Source: DATAXV01 sp036272915 (lineage in GTDB: Bacteria > Chloroflexota > Dormibacteria > Dormibacterales > Dormibacteraceae). Taken from it: 58,360 bases of DNA. The notes beneath the pieces were generated by a model. That model was given only the letters and a program-made list of their open reading frames with translations. It did no database searches and was not told the DNA's origin. Below, in pieces: positions 26,270-36,100 of the stretch. Location of the stretch: NCBI GenBank assembly GCA_036272915.1, contig DATAXV010000036.1, positions 1 to 58,360 on the forward strand. The letters are read 5' to 3'. Both the position numbers and the translations under genes were made by a program. How positions within the stretch are numbered: the stretch's first letter is position 1; each line of letters opens with the position of its first letter.

Positions 26270-27391
26270 TCAGACGACGCCCTTCGACCCGCCTCCCGGC
26301 TGCTGGTTGGGCTCGATCACCCCGACCGGCGTCCCCGAGGGAAGGACGCGGTGCGCGACCGCCAGCGGGCTGAGGACGTACACGCCGGGCGGCCCTCCAT
26401 CCGACCCGGGTGGCCGGTAGGCGACCAGGGAGCCGTCGGGCAGCCAGGCCCATGCGCCGTCGCCGGGCCGGAGGCTGGTCCGCCCGTAGGGTCGCATCGT
26501 CCCGGACAGGACGTAGACCACGTCGGTCTCGTAGCGCTCGCCCTGGCCGTTGGCGGTCGCCGCCGCCGACGTCGCCCCGCCGAGGATCAGGATCCCCGCC
26601 TGCAGCGAGGGCTCGAAGGAGATCCCACCGGCGGCGGCGAAGCTGGAGCCGGGGAGGTCGACCCTGGTCAGGTGGCCGTCCGGCTGCTGGATGTGGAGAG
26701 CCTGGGTCGCGACCGGGGTGGACCCGGGCAGGCGGCAGGCCAGCGTGCCGTCGGTGGCCATCGCCGCGAACAGGCAGCCGGCTCCGGTCAGGGCCGTGCT
26801 CCTCCCGGTCTGCGGGTTGAGGAGCTCGGTCGGCCCGGTCACCAGATCGAAGGGCCCGGTGCTCGTGATCGAGGTGGTCGCCTGCTCGACGACGGCGCCG
26901 CGAGCGGTCCAGACCACCGGATCGAGGGCGCGGCCGGAGAGCGTCGTCTTCTGGACCTGGTTGCCGTCGACGTAGAGCTGGCTGGTGACGGTGGTGCCGC
27001 TGGAGGCAACGTGCGCCCACATCCACTCCGAGCCGTCGGGGGAGAGGACGACCCGTCCGTCCGGCGTCTGCGGCAGCGTGCTCAACTTCTCGATGCCGCC
27101 GTCGGCGAGCAGGGCGTGGACCTCGGTGCCGACGACGTAGACGACCCTGCCCGCGGCGGCGCCGGCGACGATGGTGCCGGCGGGGATCGGCGTCTGGGCG
27201 ACCACCGAGCCCTTGAGGGTGACGATCTCGAGGTTGTCGGCACCGCCGGCGGCGGGGAGGGGCACGCGGACGGCCAGCAGCGCCGGGGTCGGGCTGGGGG
27301 TGGGCTTCGGCTTCGCCTTGGGGGTCCCGCAGGCGCAGAGCAGGAGCAGCAGACCGGCGGCGAGCAGGCTGAGGCGGGCGCGGCTCAGCAT
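26270..27391 (-). CDS. Predicted lipoprotein with beta-propeller-like repeats
   Basis: 373 residues. A type II signal peptide (LSLLAAGLLLLLCACG, lipobox LCAC) precedes a Lys/Pro/Thr-rich linker and a beta-rich domain with regularly spaced GRVVYVVG, GRVVLSPDGSEWMWA and GAWAWLPDGSLVAYRPPG units, suggesting a WD40/YVTN-type propeller. Probably anchored on the outer face of the membrane; function unknown. Its ATG overlaps the GNAT stop by seven bases, indicating cotranscription with that gene. Confidence 0.75.
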   Translation of the reverse strand: MLSRARLSLLAAGLLLLLCACGTPKAKPKPTPSPTPALLAVRVPLPAAGGADNLEIVTLKGSVVAQTPIPAGTIVAGAAAGRVVYVVGTEVHALLADGGIEKLSTLPQTPDGRVVLSPDGSEWMWAHVASSGTTVTSQLYVDGNQVQKTTLSGRALDPVVWTARGAVVEQATTSITSTGPFDLVTGPTELLNPQTGRSTALTGAGCLFAAMATDGTLACRLPGSTPVATQALHIQQPDGHLTRVDLPGSSFAAAGGISFEPSLQAGILILGGATSAAATANGQGERYETDVVYVLSGTMRPYGRTSLRPGDGAWAWLPDGSLVAYRPPGSDGGPPGVYVLSPLAVAHRVLPSGTPVGVIEPNQQPGGGSKGVV

Positions 27392-27885
27392 GTCCCGACC
27401 AGGTCCTTCTCGAAGCCGTGCTCGGTGGTGTTGCTGATGTCATTCAGGTCGCGGGTGCGGCCGGTCGACCGGTAGCCGCGGCGCTCGTAGAAGCGGTGGG
27501 CGTCAAGGAAGCGGGTGTCGCTCCAGAGCGAGACGCGCCGGAACCGGCGCCGTCGGGCGTCCTCCTCGATGACGTCGCAGAGCCGGGCCGCGATCCCGTT
27601 GCGGCGGTGCGCGGCGTCGACGTAGAGGTGGTGCATCTCGACCTCCTCGCCGTGGGCGGAGTAGCCGGCGCAGGCGACCAGCGCGTCGCCGGCCTCCGCG
27701 ACCCAGAGGACGCCGCCCCAGTCGGCGAAGGTCGAGGCGGGGCGGTGCAGGTGGGGCCACTCGGTCTCGGTATCGAGCACGACGCCGTCGTACTCGGCGA
27801 AGACCCGGGCGATCAGGTCGATCATCGCCTCGGCGTCGGTGTCGAGGGCGCGGCGCAGGATCACGTCGACCATCGAGAACAGCAT
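27385..27885 (-). CDS. GNAT family N-acetyltransferase
   Basis: 166 residues (ATG 27885; ATG 27873 is an equally good start). GNAT motif A is clear: MHHLYVDAAHRRNGIAARL, the acetyl-CoA pyrophosphate-binding segment, followed by LWSDTRFLDAHRFYERRGYR (motif B). The acceptor is not identifiable. It heads a two-gene operon with the lipoprotein. Confidence 0.9.
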   Translation of the reverse strand: MLFSMVDVILRRALDTDAEAMIDLIARVFAEYDGVVLDTETEWPHLHRPASTFADWGGVLWVAEAGDALVACAGYSAHGEEVEMHHLYVDAAHRRNGIAARLCDVIEEDARRRRFRRVSLWSDTRFLDAHRFYERRGYRSTGRTRDLNDISNTTEHGFEKDLVGTC

Positions 27886-27935
27886 CGCAGGCGGGACCGG
27901 TGTGGTTCGATCACGGTCATCGGAGAGGACGGGCC

Positions 27936-28028
27936 TGGCGGACGGGCCGGGATTTGAACCCGGGAGGGAGCTTTACACCCCCTACCCGCTTAGCAGGCGG
28001 GCGCTTTCAACCGCTCAGCCACCCGTCC
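27936..28028 (-). tRNA. tRNA-Ser(GCU), CCA end encoded
   Basis: On the minus strand the acceptor GGACGGG pairs perfectly with CCCGTCC, the anticodon loop reads CTGCTAA (anticodon GCT, for AGC/AGU), a long variable arm typical of class II tRNA-Ser is present, and the T arm has GGGTTCAAATCCC. Discriminator G73 is followed by encoded CCA at 27936-27938. Confidence 0.95.
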
Positions 28029-28129
28029 AGACCGCGACCATGATACCTGCCGCCGCTCGGCCCACGAGGCCCAGCGGGGTCCGGACGGGCTCCGCTGTCC
28101 CGGCTGCGTTCGGTAAACTCCTCCTCGTC

Positions 28130-28147
28130 ATGCAGCTCACGTGTTGA
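28130..28147 (+). CDS. Putative leader peptide MQLTC upstream of ABC-F gene
   Basis: ATG CAG CTC ACG TGT TGA makes a five-codon ORF 75 bp ahead of the ABC-F start. A TAAACT box ten bases upstream could be its -10. The end of the ORF overlaps the left arm of the leader stem, as in ribosome-mediated attenuators. Too short for coding evidence, so this rests on context. Confidence 0.4.
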   Translation: MQLTC

Positions 28148-28214
28148 GGAAGGGCTGATTCCCCGCCGGTTTCACGGCGGGCAATGGCGCCCATCCCAAT
28201 TTCTTCAACAGGAG
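28143..28214 (+). promoter_or_regulatory. Probable attenuator leader of the ABC-F gene
   Basis: GTTGAGGAA (28143-28151) can pair with TTCTTCAAC (28201-28209) with one G-U, enclosing a 7-bp hairpin CCCGCCG / CGGCGGG (28162-28168 / 28175-28181). The Shine-Dalgarno AGGAG (28210-28214) directly abuts the outer stem, seven bases before the GTG. Stalling on the leader ORF could open the outer stem and free the ribosome-binding site (inference). Confidence 0.5.
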
Positions 28215-28221
28215 CTCATCA

Positions 28222-29811
<1,590 letters not shown>

Positions 29812-29946
29812 CGCTGAGGGTCACCGCCCGCAGCCCGGTGGTGTGCCGGACCGTGGGCCGGTGACTCGAGCCTGACCACCGGCCTGACTTGCGCCGGGTG
29901 AGACGTGGGCCCCGATCCGGCGATGGCTGCGGATGTGCCGGCCGAC

Positions 29947-30507
29947 TCAGAGGTGCAGGGTGGGTCGGTAGATGAGCTCCTGGGTGTTGCCGTCGAACGT
30001 GTGGCTCTCGAGCAGCTCGAGGTCGAAGTCGGCCGCACCCTGGAAGATCGGGCTGCTGCCAGTCCGACCGTTGATCACCGGGAAGAGCGTGACCTGGACG
30101 CGGTCGACCAGACCGGCGGCCATCAGCGCCCGGTTCATCGACAGGCTCCCGTGCGAGCGCAACGGAAGCTCGGACTCCTCCTTGAGCCGCGCGACGACCT
30201 CGACGGCGTCACCGCTGACGATGTCGGCTGGCCAGTCGAGGGGTCCTGTCAGCGTGGCCGACAGCACCGTTGCCGGCATGTTCCTCATCCGAACGATCCA
30301 TGGGTCGCCGACATCGGACGGGATCCCCGCAAACTCCCGATACGTGGTGGCACCGAAGACCATCCGCTGCTCCTCGTCGTACTGGGCGAGGCGATGGGCC
30401 AGGAACTGGGGGCCCTGCTTGTCCCAATAGCCGCCCCAGCTGACGCCGTCGTGGGAGGCGAAGCCATCCAGGGTCGAAAAGATGTCGAACGTGTAGGTAG
30501 CGGTCAT
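29947..30507 (-). CDS. DHFR / RibD C-terminal-like reductase
   Basis: 186 residues from ATG 30507. Fold markers: TFDIFSTLDGFASHDG, MVFGATTYREF, SLSMNRALMAAGLVDRVQV, and LFPVINGRTG. This small family is related to the RibD reductase domain and DHFR and is thought to use NADPH; substrate not defined. The 135-bp gap between it and the convergent ABC-F gene shows no other feature. The 165-bp region downstream of the next membrane gene to its start (30508-30672) has no convincing gene. Confidence 0.85.
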   Translation of the reverse strand: MTATYTFDIFSTLDGFASHDGVSWGGYWDKQGPQFLAHRLAQYDEEQRMVFGATTYREFAGIPSDVGDPWIVRMRNMPATVLSATLTGPLDWPADIVSGDAVEVVARLKEESELPLRSHGSLSMNRALMAAGLVDRVQVTLFPVINGRTGSSPIFQGAADFDLELLESHTFDGNTQELIYRPTLHL

Positions 30508-30672
30508 GATGCTCGCCGTTCTCCTGTGGCTTTGGGAACCCTCTTGGGCTCCCCTCATCCCTGCTACGAACATCCCCGCCCGGATCCGACAATCCCTCCC
30601 GCATTACTCTCCGGGAATCGGGGAGCCCGGTCGTGAAGGATCGGTCGGCGACGTGGCTCGGGCGGGCTGCGG

Positions 30673-31080
30673 TCAGATCCCGAGGTGGCTCGGAATCCCC
30701 GCCCGGAAGGGGCCGTCGAGAAGGATGTGGGCGAGGCCGAGGATCGTCAGCGTGCTCGCGATCAGGATGTGGAAGACCTTCACCCTGGCCCGGCCCGGGC
30801 CGTCGGAGGCCCGAAGGCGGTTGCCCAGGCTGACCTGCAGGCAGGCGATCGTGGCGCCGATGAGGGCGACGATGAAGCCGGCCAGGACGGTGGCGCTGCC
30901 CAGGTCGAACGGTGTGCCCATGGAGATCGCGGCGTGGACGAAGGACAGACCGGCGATGACATAGCCCAGCCAGAAGTGGTGTCGCAGCCAGCCGCGGACG
31001 AGCACGGCGATGACCACGGTGGCGGCGGTGAGCGCCGACACCGCCCATCCGCTCACGTCCGTCAGCTCGGCAGGTGACAC
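30673..31080 (-). CDS. Four-helix membrane protein with conserved-looking histidines
   Basis: About 135 residues from GTG 31080 (GTG 31056 possible). Four predicted helices: WAVSALTAATVVIAVLV, FWLGYVIAGLSFVHAAI, TVLAGFIVALIGATIACL and VFHILIASTLTILGLAHIL. Histidines sit in HHFWLG, FVHAA, FHILIA and LAHILL, in or next to helices, a pattern like small b-type cytochromes/b561-related heme proteins. No family assigned firmly; it is just downstream of the 31155 gene on the same strand. Confidence 0.6.
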   Translation of the reverse strand: MSPAELTDVSGWAVSALTAATVVIAVLVRGWLRHHFWLGYVIAGLSFVHAAISMGTPFDLGSATVLAGFIVALIGATIACLQVSLGNRLRASDGPGRARVKVFHILIASTLTILGLAHILLDGPFRAGIPSHLGI

Positions 31081-31154
31081 CGAGCGGATAGCATGACGCG
31101 GCGCGGCGCCCACCGCCGATCCCCCGTTCCGGGACGTCCCGGGGGACCGGGAGG

Positions 31155-32039
31155 TCAGTCGTTCTGGTCGGTCAGGTCGAGCCGGAGGTCGTCGCCAGGG
31201 TCGTCGTCGAACTGGTTGTGCAGCTCCCCGCAGTCGGCGCAGCGGTAGAACTCGCCCAGGAACTGCTTCTGCCAGACCGAGTAGGTCATGACCCCGGGAT
31301 CCTCGAGCAGGATCTCCTGTTCCAGCTTCCAGATCACCTGCTGCCACCCGCCACGATCGCCGGAGAGCCGGTCGTCGAGCACGATCAGGCAGGCCGGGTG
31401 CTCGCTCCAGATCACGGACACCTCGCCCATCCGCTCGCCGTCGCCGTTCTCGATCATCCACTGCTCGGCGCTGGCGGCGCGGCCCAGCCGGACCAGCCGC
31501 AGGTCGGACCAGAAGCGCTCGGCGGCCTCGCGCTCGGCCTTGTCGTGCTCGGCCTGGGCCTCCTCGAAGGCGCCCCACATCCGCATCAGGTGGTTGCGGA
31601 AGCGGTGGTACGTGTTGCGCAGGCGCGGCGCGCTGTCGGGCGAGCCGAGGATGCGCTCGAAGGCGTGGGCGAACGCGGCCTCCACGCGCTCCTGCCGGTC
31701 GGTCAGGTCGATGCCCCAGCTCTCGTCCTCGGAGAGTCGCATCGACTCGTTGAGGACGACCTCGAAGTCGAGCCAGTCGTCGCCGAACTCGGGGACCAGC
31801 ACGCTCTCGACCATGTCCGCAAGCCGGTGCTTCTCCAGCAGGGCCGGGGTCACCCGGGATCGCGCCTCGGGCCAGCTCTTCCAGCCCATGACGTTGTGTA
31901 TCCAGTAGTCGAGAACGGTGACCGCGTACTGGAGGGCCGCCGGCGAGCGCCAGATGTCCTCGGGCCATGAGCGGCGGCCGGTCCTCACCTTGTTGTAGAG
32001 GGCGATGACCTGCTCGTCGTCGAGATACTCGGTCTCCAT
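31155..32039 (-). CDS. Uncharacterised 294-residue protein
   Basis: No family recognised. It is soluble, acidic and Trp-rich, with an N-terminal METEYLDDEQVIALYNKVRT, a long charged helical middle (WGAFEEAQAEHDKAEREAAE), and a C-terminal segment FYRCADCGELHNQFDDD that could bind metal as a lone CxxC. Coding is supported by length and by high third-position GC. The gene starts 75 bp from the end of the membrane protein gene and may be cotranscribed with it. Confidence 0.7.
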   Translation of the reverse strand: METEYLDDEQVIALYNKVRTGRRSWPEDIWRSPAALQYAVTVLDYWIHNVMGWKSWPEARSRVTPALLEKHRLADMVESVLVPEFGDDWLDFEVVLNESMRLSEDESWGIDLTDRQERVEAAFAHAFERILGSPDSAPRLRNTYHRFRNHLMRMWGAFEEAQAEHDKAEREAAERFWSDLRLVRLGRAASAEQWMIENGDGERMGEVSVIWSEHPACLIVLDDRLSGDRGGWQQVIWKLEQEILLEDPGVMTYSVWQKQFLGEFYRCADCGELHNQFDDDPGDDLRLDLTDQND

Positions 32040-32430
32040 TTGCGGCCAATTCTAAGCACTGCCTCGCTGGGCCTTTCCGGTTCCCGGGGGTGTCTCACCG
32101 GAGGAGGACCCTTCACCGGGCGGGAGCATGGCGTGGCCGGCGCCGCGAACCTCAGAAGCGAGCCGGACCCCACCTTGGACCTCCCAATCGCCGCAGACCG
32201 GGCCGGGCGACTCCGGATCCTTGGCCGATGCGGCTGTTACCTGCTCACACGGGTGCCAGCTCTGATTCATGCGAAGCGTCATCGCTCAGTAGAAACGCAG
32301 CGATCCACTGTGTAAACGGCCTCCACGTCCATGAAGGAGTTTGCGCACGCTTTGTGACACTGGTTGCCGTGGACCCTGTTACATTGACGAGTTCTCCGAG
32401 TCCGCTTCGATAGGTTCACAAGAGCCGATC

Positions 32431-32777
32431 ATGAACTGTCCACCATGGCTGATAACCTCGGGCTCCGTGGGATCTGCGACCGACGCCACCAAGCGAATGG
32501 TCGAGCGGTGGGGCATGAGCAGCGAGCTCTGTCTGGTGACGCCGCCCCAGGGCGGCGCGATGATGCCCCACGGGTCGATGGAGCTCGGCCTTGCGGGCGG
32601 ACAAAGGAGAATGCCGAACATCCTTCGCAAGGCTGAGCCACCAGGTTCCCGCCCTGCTCGATCGAAACCGGCGTGGACTGGACACGCTGGCCTTGCAGCT
32701 GATGGAAGAGGAGTCCGGTGGGCGGGATCGTCGCCGAGCCGTGGGAGATCGGTGCCGTGCAGCCGACGTCGACCTGA
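32431..32777 (+). pseudogene. FtsH-like metalloprotease fossil (C-terminal part)
   Basis: Segments in three frames read like the FtsH protease domain. First ITSGSVGSATDATKRMVERWGMSSEL (compare the FtsH pattern of an xATxxARxMVxxWGMS helix), then HQVPALLDRNRRGLDTLALQLMEEES (C-terminal helix that follows), then VGGIVAEPWEIGAVQPTST and a stop at 32775-32777. At least two frameshifts and an internal loss separate them, and the AAA domain and HExxH are absent. The rest of the 32040-32430 gap shows no recognisable gene. Confidence 0.6.
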
Positions 32778-32866
32778 GCGGCCCAGCGACGCCAATGTCC
32801 GGCTCTGTGCATCTGCACTGACAGCGCACGAACTGTTCTACATTGCGGTGGCGTGGTTGATGACAT

Positions 32867-32952
32867 CACATACATATATGTGTGTGCCTGCTTTCTATGC
32901 TGAAGATACGAGTAACTTCTACTGACATCTTACCGTCGACCGCGCATAGACT
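32867..32952 (+). promoter_or_regulatory. AT-rich promoter region of the 32995 gene
   Basis: CACATA-cata-TATGTG (32867-32882) is an inverted repeat in an unusually AT-rich stretch. CTGACA (32922-32927) and CATAGA (32945-32950) make a possible -35/-10 pair with a 17-bp spacer. Confidence 0.35.
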
Positions 32953-32994
32953 CGTGGTCGTTTCCTGGATGACTCTTCCAGCGGAGGAACGTAC

Positions 32995-33429
32995 GTGATT
33001 GAGCTGCGTGAAAGCTCACCCTTGGAGCTGTCGGGATCGAGGCGGTCGACACGGCAATGGTCGCAGACTGCCATTCTGTACGCGATCATCGACGGGGTCC
33101 GTCGCACCCACCGGACGGCTGCCGCGGAAAAGACACTGGACATACTCGTCGAGGAGCTCGGACGTACGCGGGAGAACCTGCTCGAGGCGCTCGCCGCCCT
33201 CCGCCGCCGTGCCCTTCCGGTGGGTGCTTTGGAGGTGCTGGGCGAGGTCGCCTTCCTGGCCAGCCGGGACGGGGTGGACGACATCCGGATGCCCCTCCCC
33301 GAGGACGAGTGGCGAAAGCAGCTCGAGCCGCTGGACGGGGGTCAGATTGGGATCGCCCTGATCCTCGGCTTCAGCGCGGTGATGGCGCTGACGCTGACCG
33401 CGCTGGTGATCGTGCAGAGCATCGGGTGA
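32995..33429 (+). CDS. Small C-tail-anchored membrane protein, unknown
   Basis: 144 residues from GTG 32995, with GGAGGAAC five bases upstream. The first about 110 residues are soluble and helical (AAAEKTLDILVEELGRTRENLLEALAAL), and the last helix GIALILGFSAVMALTLTALVIV is a C-terminal membrane anchor. No family recognised. A palindromic hairpin follows the stop. It neighbours a BON-domain gene, suggesting an envelope or stress role (inference). Confidence 0.65.
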   Translation: MIELRESSPLELSGSRRSTRQWSQTAILYAIIDGVRRTHRTAAAEKTLDILVEELGRTRENLLEALAALRRRALPVGALEVLGEVAFLASRDGVDDIRMPLPEDEWRKQLEPLDGGQIGIALILGFSAVMALTLTALVIVQSIG

Positions 33430-33446
33430 GGGCCGCGCGGCCCTTT
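33430..33446 (+). terminator. Short terminator-like hairpin
   Basis: GGGCCGCGCGGCCC (33430-33443), a perfect palindrome, is followed by TTT directly after the stop of the 32995 gene. The following stretch to 33670 holds no convincing gene. Confidence 0.5.
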
Positions 33447-33670
33447 CGGGAGAGAAGCCATGCCCAAGGTGGCGGTGTCGACCTCAGGCGACGGAGTCGG
33501 TGATCGCGGTGATGGAGGGGGGAGAGCCCTCCGTCATTTGCAGGCACAGGACCGCGGCAGGTCGGCGACGTACGCGAAGAGGGGAGCGGGCCGGGAGGTC
33601 GTCGACGCCGGCCGCAGAAGGGTCCCGTGAGTGGACCAGCAATCCCGTCAGTACGCCAAGGAGGCTCACG

Positions 33671-34324
33671 ATGAAGAGCGATGCTGAGATTCGCGATGAC
33701 GTGATCAAGGAGCTGGAGTGGGATCCGCAAATCTATCGCCCGCAGGAGATCGGCGTCGCCGTGATCGACGGCGCGGTAACCCTCACCGGGCACGTCTCCT
33801 CGTACGCGCAGAAGCTCTCCGCCGCTAAGGCTGCCGAGCGCGTGTATGGGGTCAAGGCGATCGCCAACCAAATCGAGGTCAGGCTCACCGACACCAAGCG
33901 TGACGACAGTGACATCGCCAGGGCCATCGCCCACTCCCTCGAATGGAACACGAACGTCCCTCCGGGCCGGGTCAAGGCGCGGGTCGAGGGTGGCTGGGTG
34001 ACGCTTGAAGGCACCGTCGAGTACTCGTTCCAGCGGCACGAGGTGGCCAGGATGGTCCGCAACGTCAAGGGCGTGGTCGGTGTCACCAACTCCATAGCGG
34101 TGGAGCCGACGGTCACCGCCGAGGACGTCGAGAAACGCGTGGAGGAGACCCTCAAGCGCAACGCCGAGCTCGACGCACGCAGCATCCAGGTGTCGGTGTC
34201 CAACCACACCGCCAAGCTCTACGGGCACGTGCACTCGCTCCATGAGGAGGGTGCGGTACGTGCCGCAGCTGCCGCGGCGCCGGGGATCGCCCGGGTGGAG
34301 AGCCACCTCCGGATCACGCCCTGA
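33671..34324 (+). CDS. Triple BON-domain protein
   Basis: 217 residues from ATG 33671 (GGAGG-like site just upstream). Three consecutive BON domains of about 70 residues: DAEIRDDVIKELEWDPQI, then DSDIARAIAHSLEWNTNV, then TAEDVEKRVEETLKRNAEL, each followed by VxVxxGxVTLxGxV-type strands and a conserved Gly. BON domains bind phospholipid or other ligands in envelope-stress proteins (OsmY-like). No signal peptide is seen, so it may be cytoplasmic. Often such proteins are stress-induced (inference). Confidence 0.92.
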   Translation: MKSDAEIRDDVIKELEWDPQIYRPQEIGVAVIDGAVTLTGHVSSYAQKLSAAKAAERVYGVKAIANQIEVRLTDTKRDDSDIARAIAHSLEWNTNVPPGRVKARVEGGWVTLEGTVEYSFQRHEVARMVRNVKGVVGVTNSIAVEPTVTAEDVEKRVEETLKRNAELDARSIQVSVSNHTAKLYGHVHSLHEEGAVRAAAAAAPGIARVESHLRITP

Positions 34325-34988
34325 CCCAGAGTCCTTTCGAGCGGCCCATCTGATTCGGGGACCGGCGCGATATGCGCCAGGAGCCAAAGGCGGATCGAGG
34401 ACGCACGCCTCTTGATCGGCTACCGCGCCGGAGCCCCCCGGCGGGCGCCATGTCCCTGGTTCCGCTGGGCAGGTCTGAGGTTCCTCTGGTGGGTGGCGGG
34501 CGAGTGGATGCCATCGGCTCGGGCTACAAGCCTTCGGATGAGTTGGGGGCCGTTGAATCCTTTGCGTCTGCTGTGGTGCAGCCCCAGAGGAACCTGTGAG
34601 GCGCCCGCCCAGACCGCGGCACCCCAATGGCCAGCGGGGCTTCTTGGTAGCCAGGCCATCTGGAGTTGGAGAGCGCGTCAGGTCGTCGAGTCGGGCCGGT
34701 CCGAATGGAGGCGGGATGACTCCTCCTGCCTGAGCGGAGGAATCGTCGACCTCGGCCACGGTCTCCGAAGATCCCACCCGTCGCGCGGCGGAACAGCATG
34801 TGCATCCGCTACGTCTTCGCCATGTCCGAGGCGTCCCTGAGGCCCGGGTAGACTTTCTGTCGGATCGGTCGCGAACGGGCGCTTCTGCAATTTACGCGGC
34901 CCCCGTTCGCGCCCGGGAGGTTCGGGTTCGCGGCAAGCCCGGTCGGGAGGGCTCCCGGCGGGAGCGGGGCCGTGCGAGGAGAGTAAGG
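34325..34988. other. 664-bp gap without a convincing gene
   Basis: Open frames here have no recognisable domain and no consistent codon bias. The stretch contains a TCCTCC/GGAGGA hairpin around 34720-34745 and the inverted repeat at 34871-34910 listed separately. It probably includes the promoter of the dehydrogenase gene. Confidence 0.5.
34871..34910. promoter_or_regulatory. Inverted repeat upstream of hydroxyacid dehydrogenase
   Basis: GCGAACGGG (34871-34879) and CCCGTTCGC (34902-34910) are perfect 9-bp arms around a 22-base, relatively AT-rich loop, 78 bp before the ATG at 34989. It could be an operator or a 5'-UTR hairpin. Confidence 0.4.
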
Positions 34989-36011
34989 ATGGCCGAAACG
35001 TCGCAGGCGGCGGGTTCCCGGGGCCTGACCGGCACGGTCACCGTGCTGTGCCTCGGCAGCATGCCGGAGGAGGCCGTACGCTCCCTGCTCGGTGGGGACT
35101 CGACCGCCACCAGGATCATGGTCGAGTTTCCGCCCAATCCAGCTGCCGGGTCCACCGGGGGCGCTCTGCGCGAGGTTCTGGCCCGCGCCGACTTGGTCAT
35201 CACCGACGGCGGCCAGAGATTCCGCCTCGACCGGGAGAGGCTCACGCTGATGACGCGCTGCCGCCTGATCCAGCAGCCCTCCGTCGGCTTCGAGGCGATC
35301 GACCACCGCGCTGCCGCCGACCTCGGCATCCCGGTCGCCAACTGCGCCGGCAGCAACCGCGACTCAGTGGCCGACTGGGTGGTCATGGGCATCCTCAATC
35401 TGATCCGCCACGGGGCACAGGGCGACCGCATCCTGCGCCGCGGTGCCTGGGGCGCCCCCGCCGTCGGCCGCGAACTCGGCGCGCTCACCGTGGGCATCGT
35501 CGGCCTGGGCAACGTCGGTTCCGCCGTTGCCGTGCGGCTGCGGGCGTTCGGCTGCCCGATACTGTTCACCGACGTCATCCCGAGGAGCCTTCCCGGCGCC
35601 GAGGAGGTGTCGCTTGAGGAGCTGCTGAGCCGCTCTGACGTCGTCACGGTACACGTGCCACTGGATCACGACACCCACCCGTTGATCGGCTCCGTCCAGC
35701 TTCGGACCATGCGCGACGGCGCGATTCTGGTCAACGCCAGCCGGGGACCGGTGGTCGACGAGGCGGCCCTGATCGAGAACCTCGACCAAGGGCACCTCGC
35801 CGGCGCGGCGCTCGACGTCTTCGAGCACGAGCCGCTGGCCGAGGAGTCGCCCCTGCGCCGGTTCGACAACGTCTTCATCACCTCGCACAGCGGCGGCAAT
35901 ACCCGCGAGGCCCGCGCCCGCGGACGGGAGATGGTGGGCGCCAATTTGCGCCGGGTCATCGCCGGACTCGAGCCGTTTAACGTCGTCAATGGGGTCGGCT
36001 TCCGGCGCTGA
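34989..36011 (+). CDS. D-isomer-specific 2-hydroxyacid dehydrogenase
   Basis: 340 residues from ATG 34989. Family motifs: NAD-binding GIVGLGNVGSAVAVRL with Asp in FTDVIPR (NAD preference), catalytic Arg in ILVNASRGPVVDE, Glu in LDVFEHEP and His in TSHSGG. These enzymes interconvert 2-oxoacids and D-2-hydroxyacids in the cytoplasm. The LarE gene two positions downstream belongs to lactate-racemase cofactor biology, so D-lactate-type chemistry is possible but not shown. AGGAG is just upstream of the start. Confidence 0.92.
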   Translation: MAETSQAAGSRGLTGTVTVLCLGSMPEEAVRSLLGGDSTATRIMVEFPPNPAAGSTGGALREVLARADLVITDGGQRFRLDRERLTLMTRCRLIQQPSVGFEAIDHRAAADLGIPVANCAGSNRDSVADWVVMGILNLIRHGAQGDRILRRGAWGAPAVGRELGALTVGIVGLGNVGSAVAVRLRAFGCPILFTDVIPRSLPGAEEVSLEELLSRSDVVTVHVPLDHDTHPLIGSVQLRTMRDGAILVNASRGPVVDEAALIENLDQGHLAGAALDVFEHEPLAEESPLRRFDNVFITSHSGGNTREARARGREMVGANLRRVIAGLEPFNVVNGVGFRR

Positions 36012-36086
36012 TGCGGTGACCGATCGCGATGGGACAGTTCGGCACGGACGTTCGGCCCGCCGGGAATAGGCGCGGCAGGCCCGACG

Positions 36087-36092
36087 TAGAAT
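36087..36092 (+). promoter_or_regulatory. Candidate -10 box of the MoeB-like gene
   Basis: TAGAAT eight bases before ATG 36101 suggests a very short leader or a leaderless mRNA for the MoeB/LarE operon; no clear -35. Confidence 0.45.
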
Positions 36093-36100
36093 CGGGTGAG

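Noticed and set aside
24734..27475. 913-codon plus-strand frame
   Set aside because: Crosses three recognised genes in a wrong frame, low-complexity composition typical of GC-rich shadows.
33460..33630. Short frame starting MPKVAVSTSGDG, like a NifX/NafY-type N-terminus
   Set aside because: Only about ten residues resemble the family, the rest is Arg-rich noise; too little to call a fossil.
33500..33670. 57-residue N-terminal extension of the BON protein
   Set aside because: Arg/Ser-rich and unconserved; ATG 33671 has a ribosome-binding site and starts the first BON domain.
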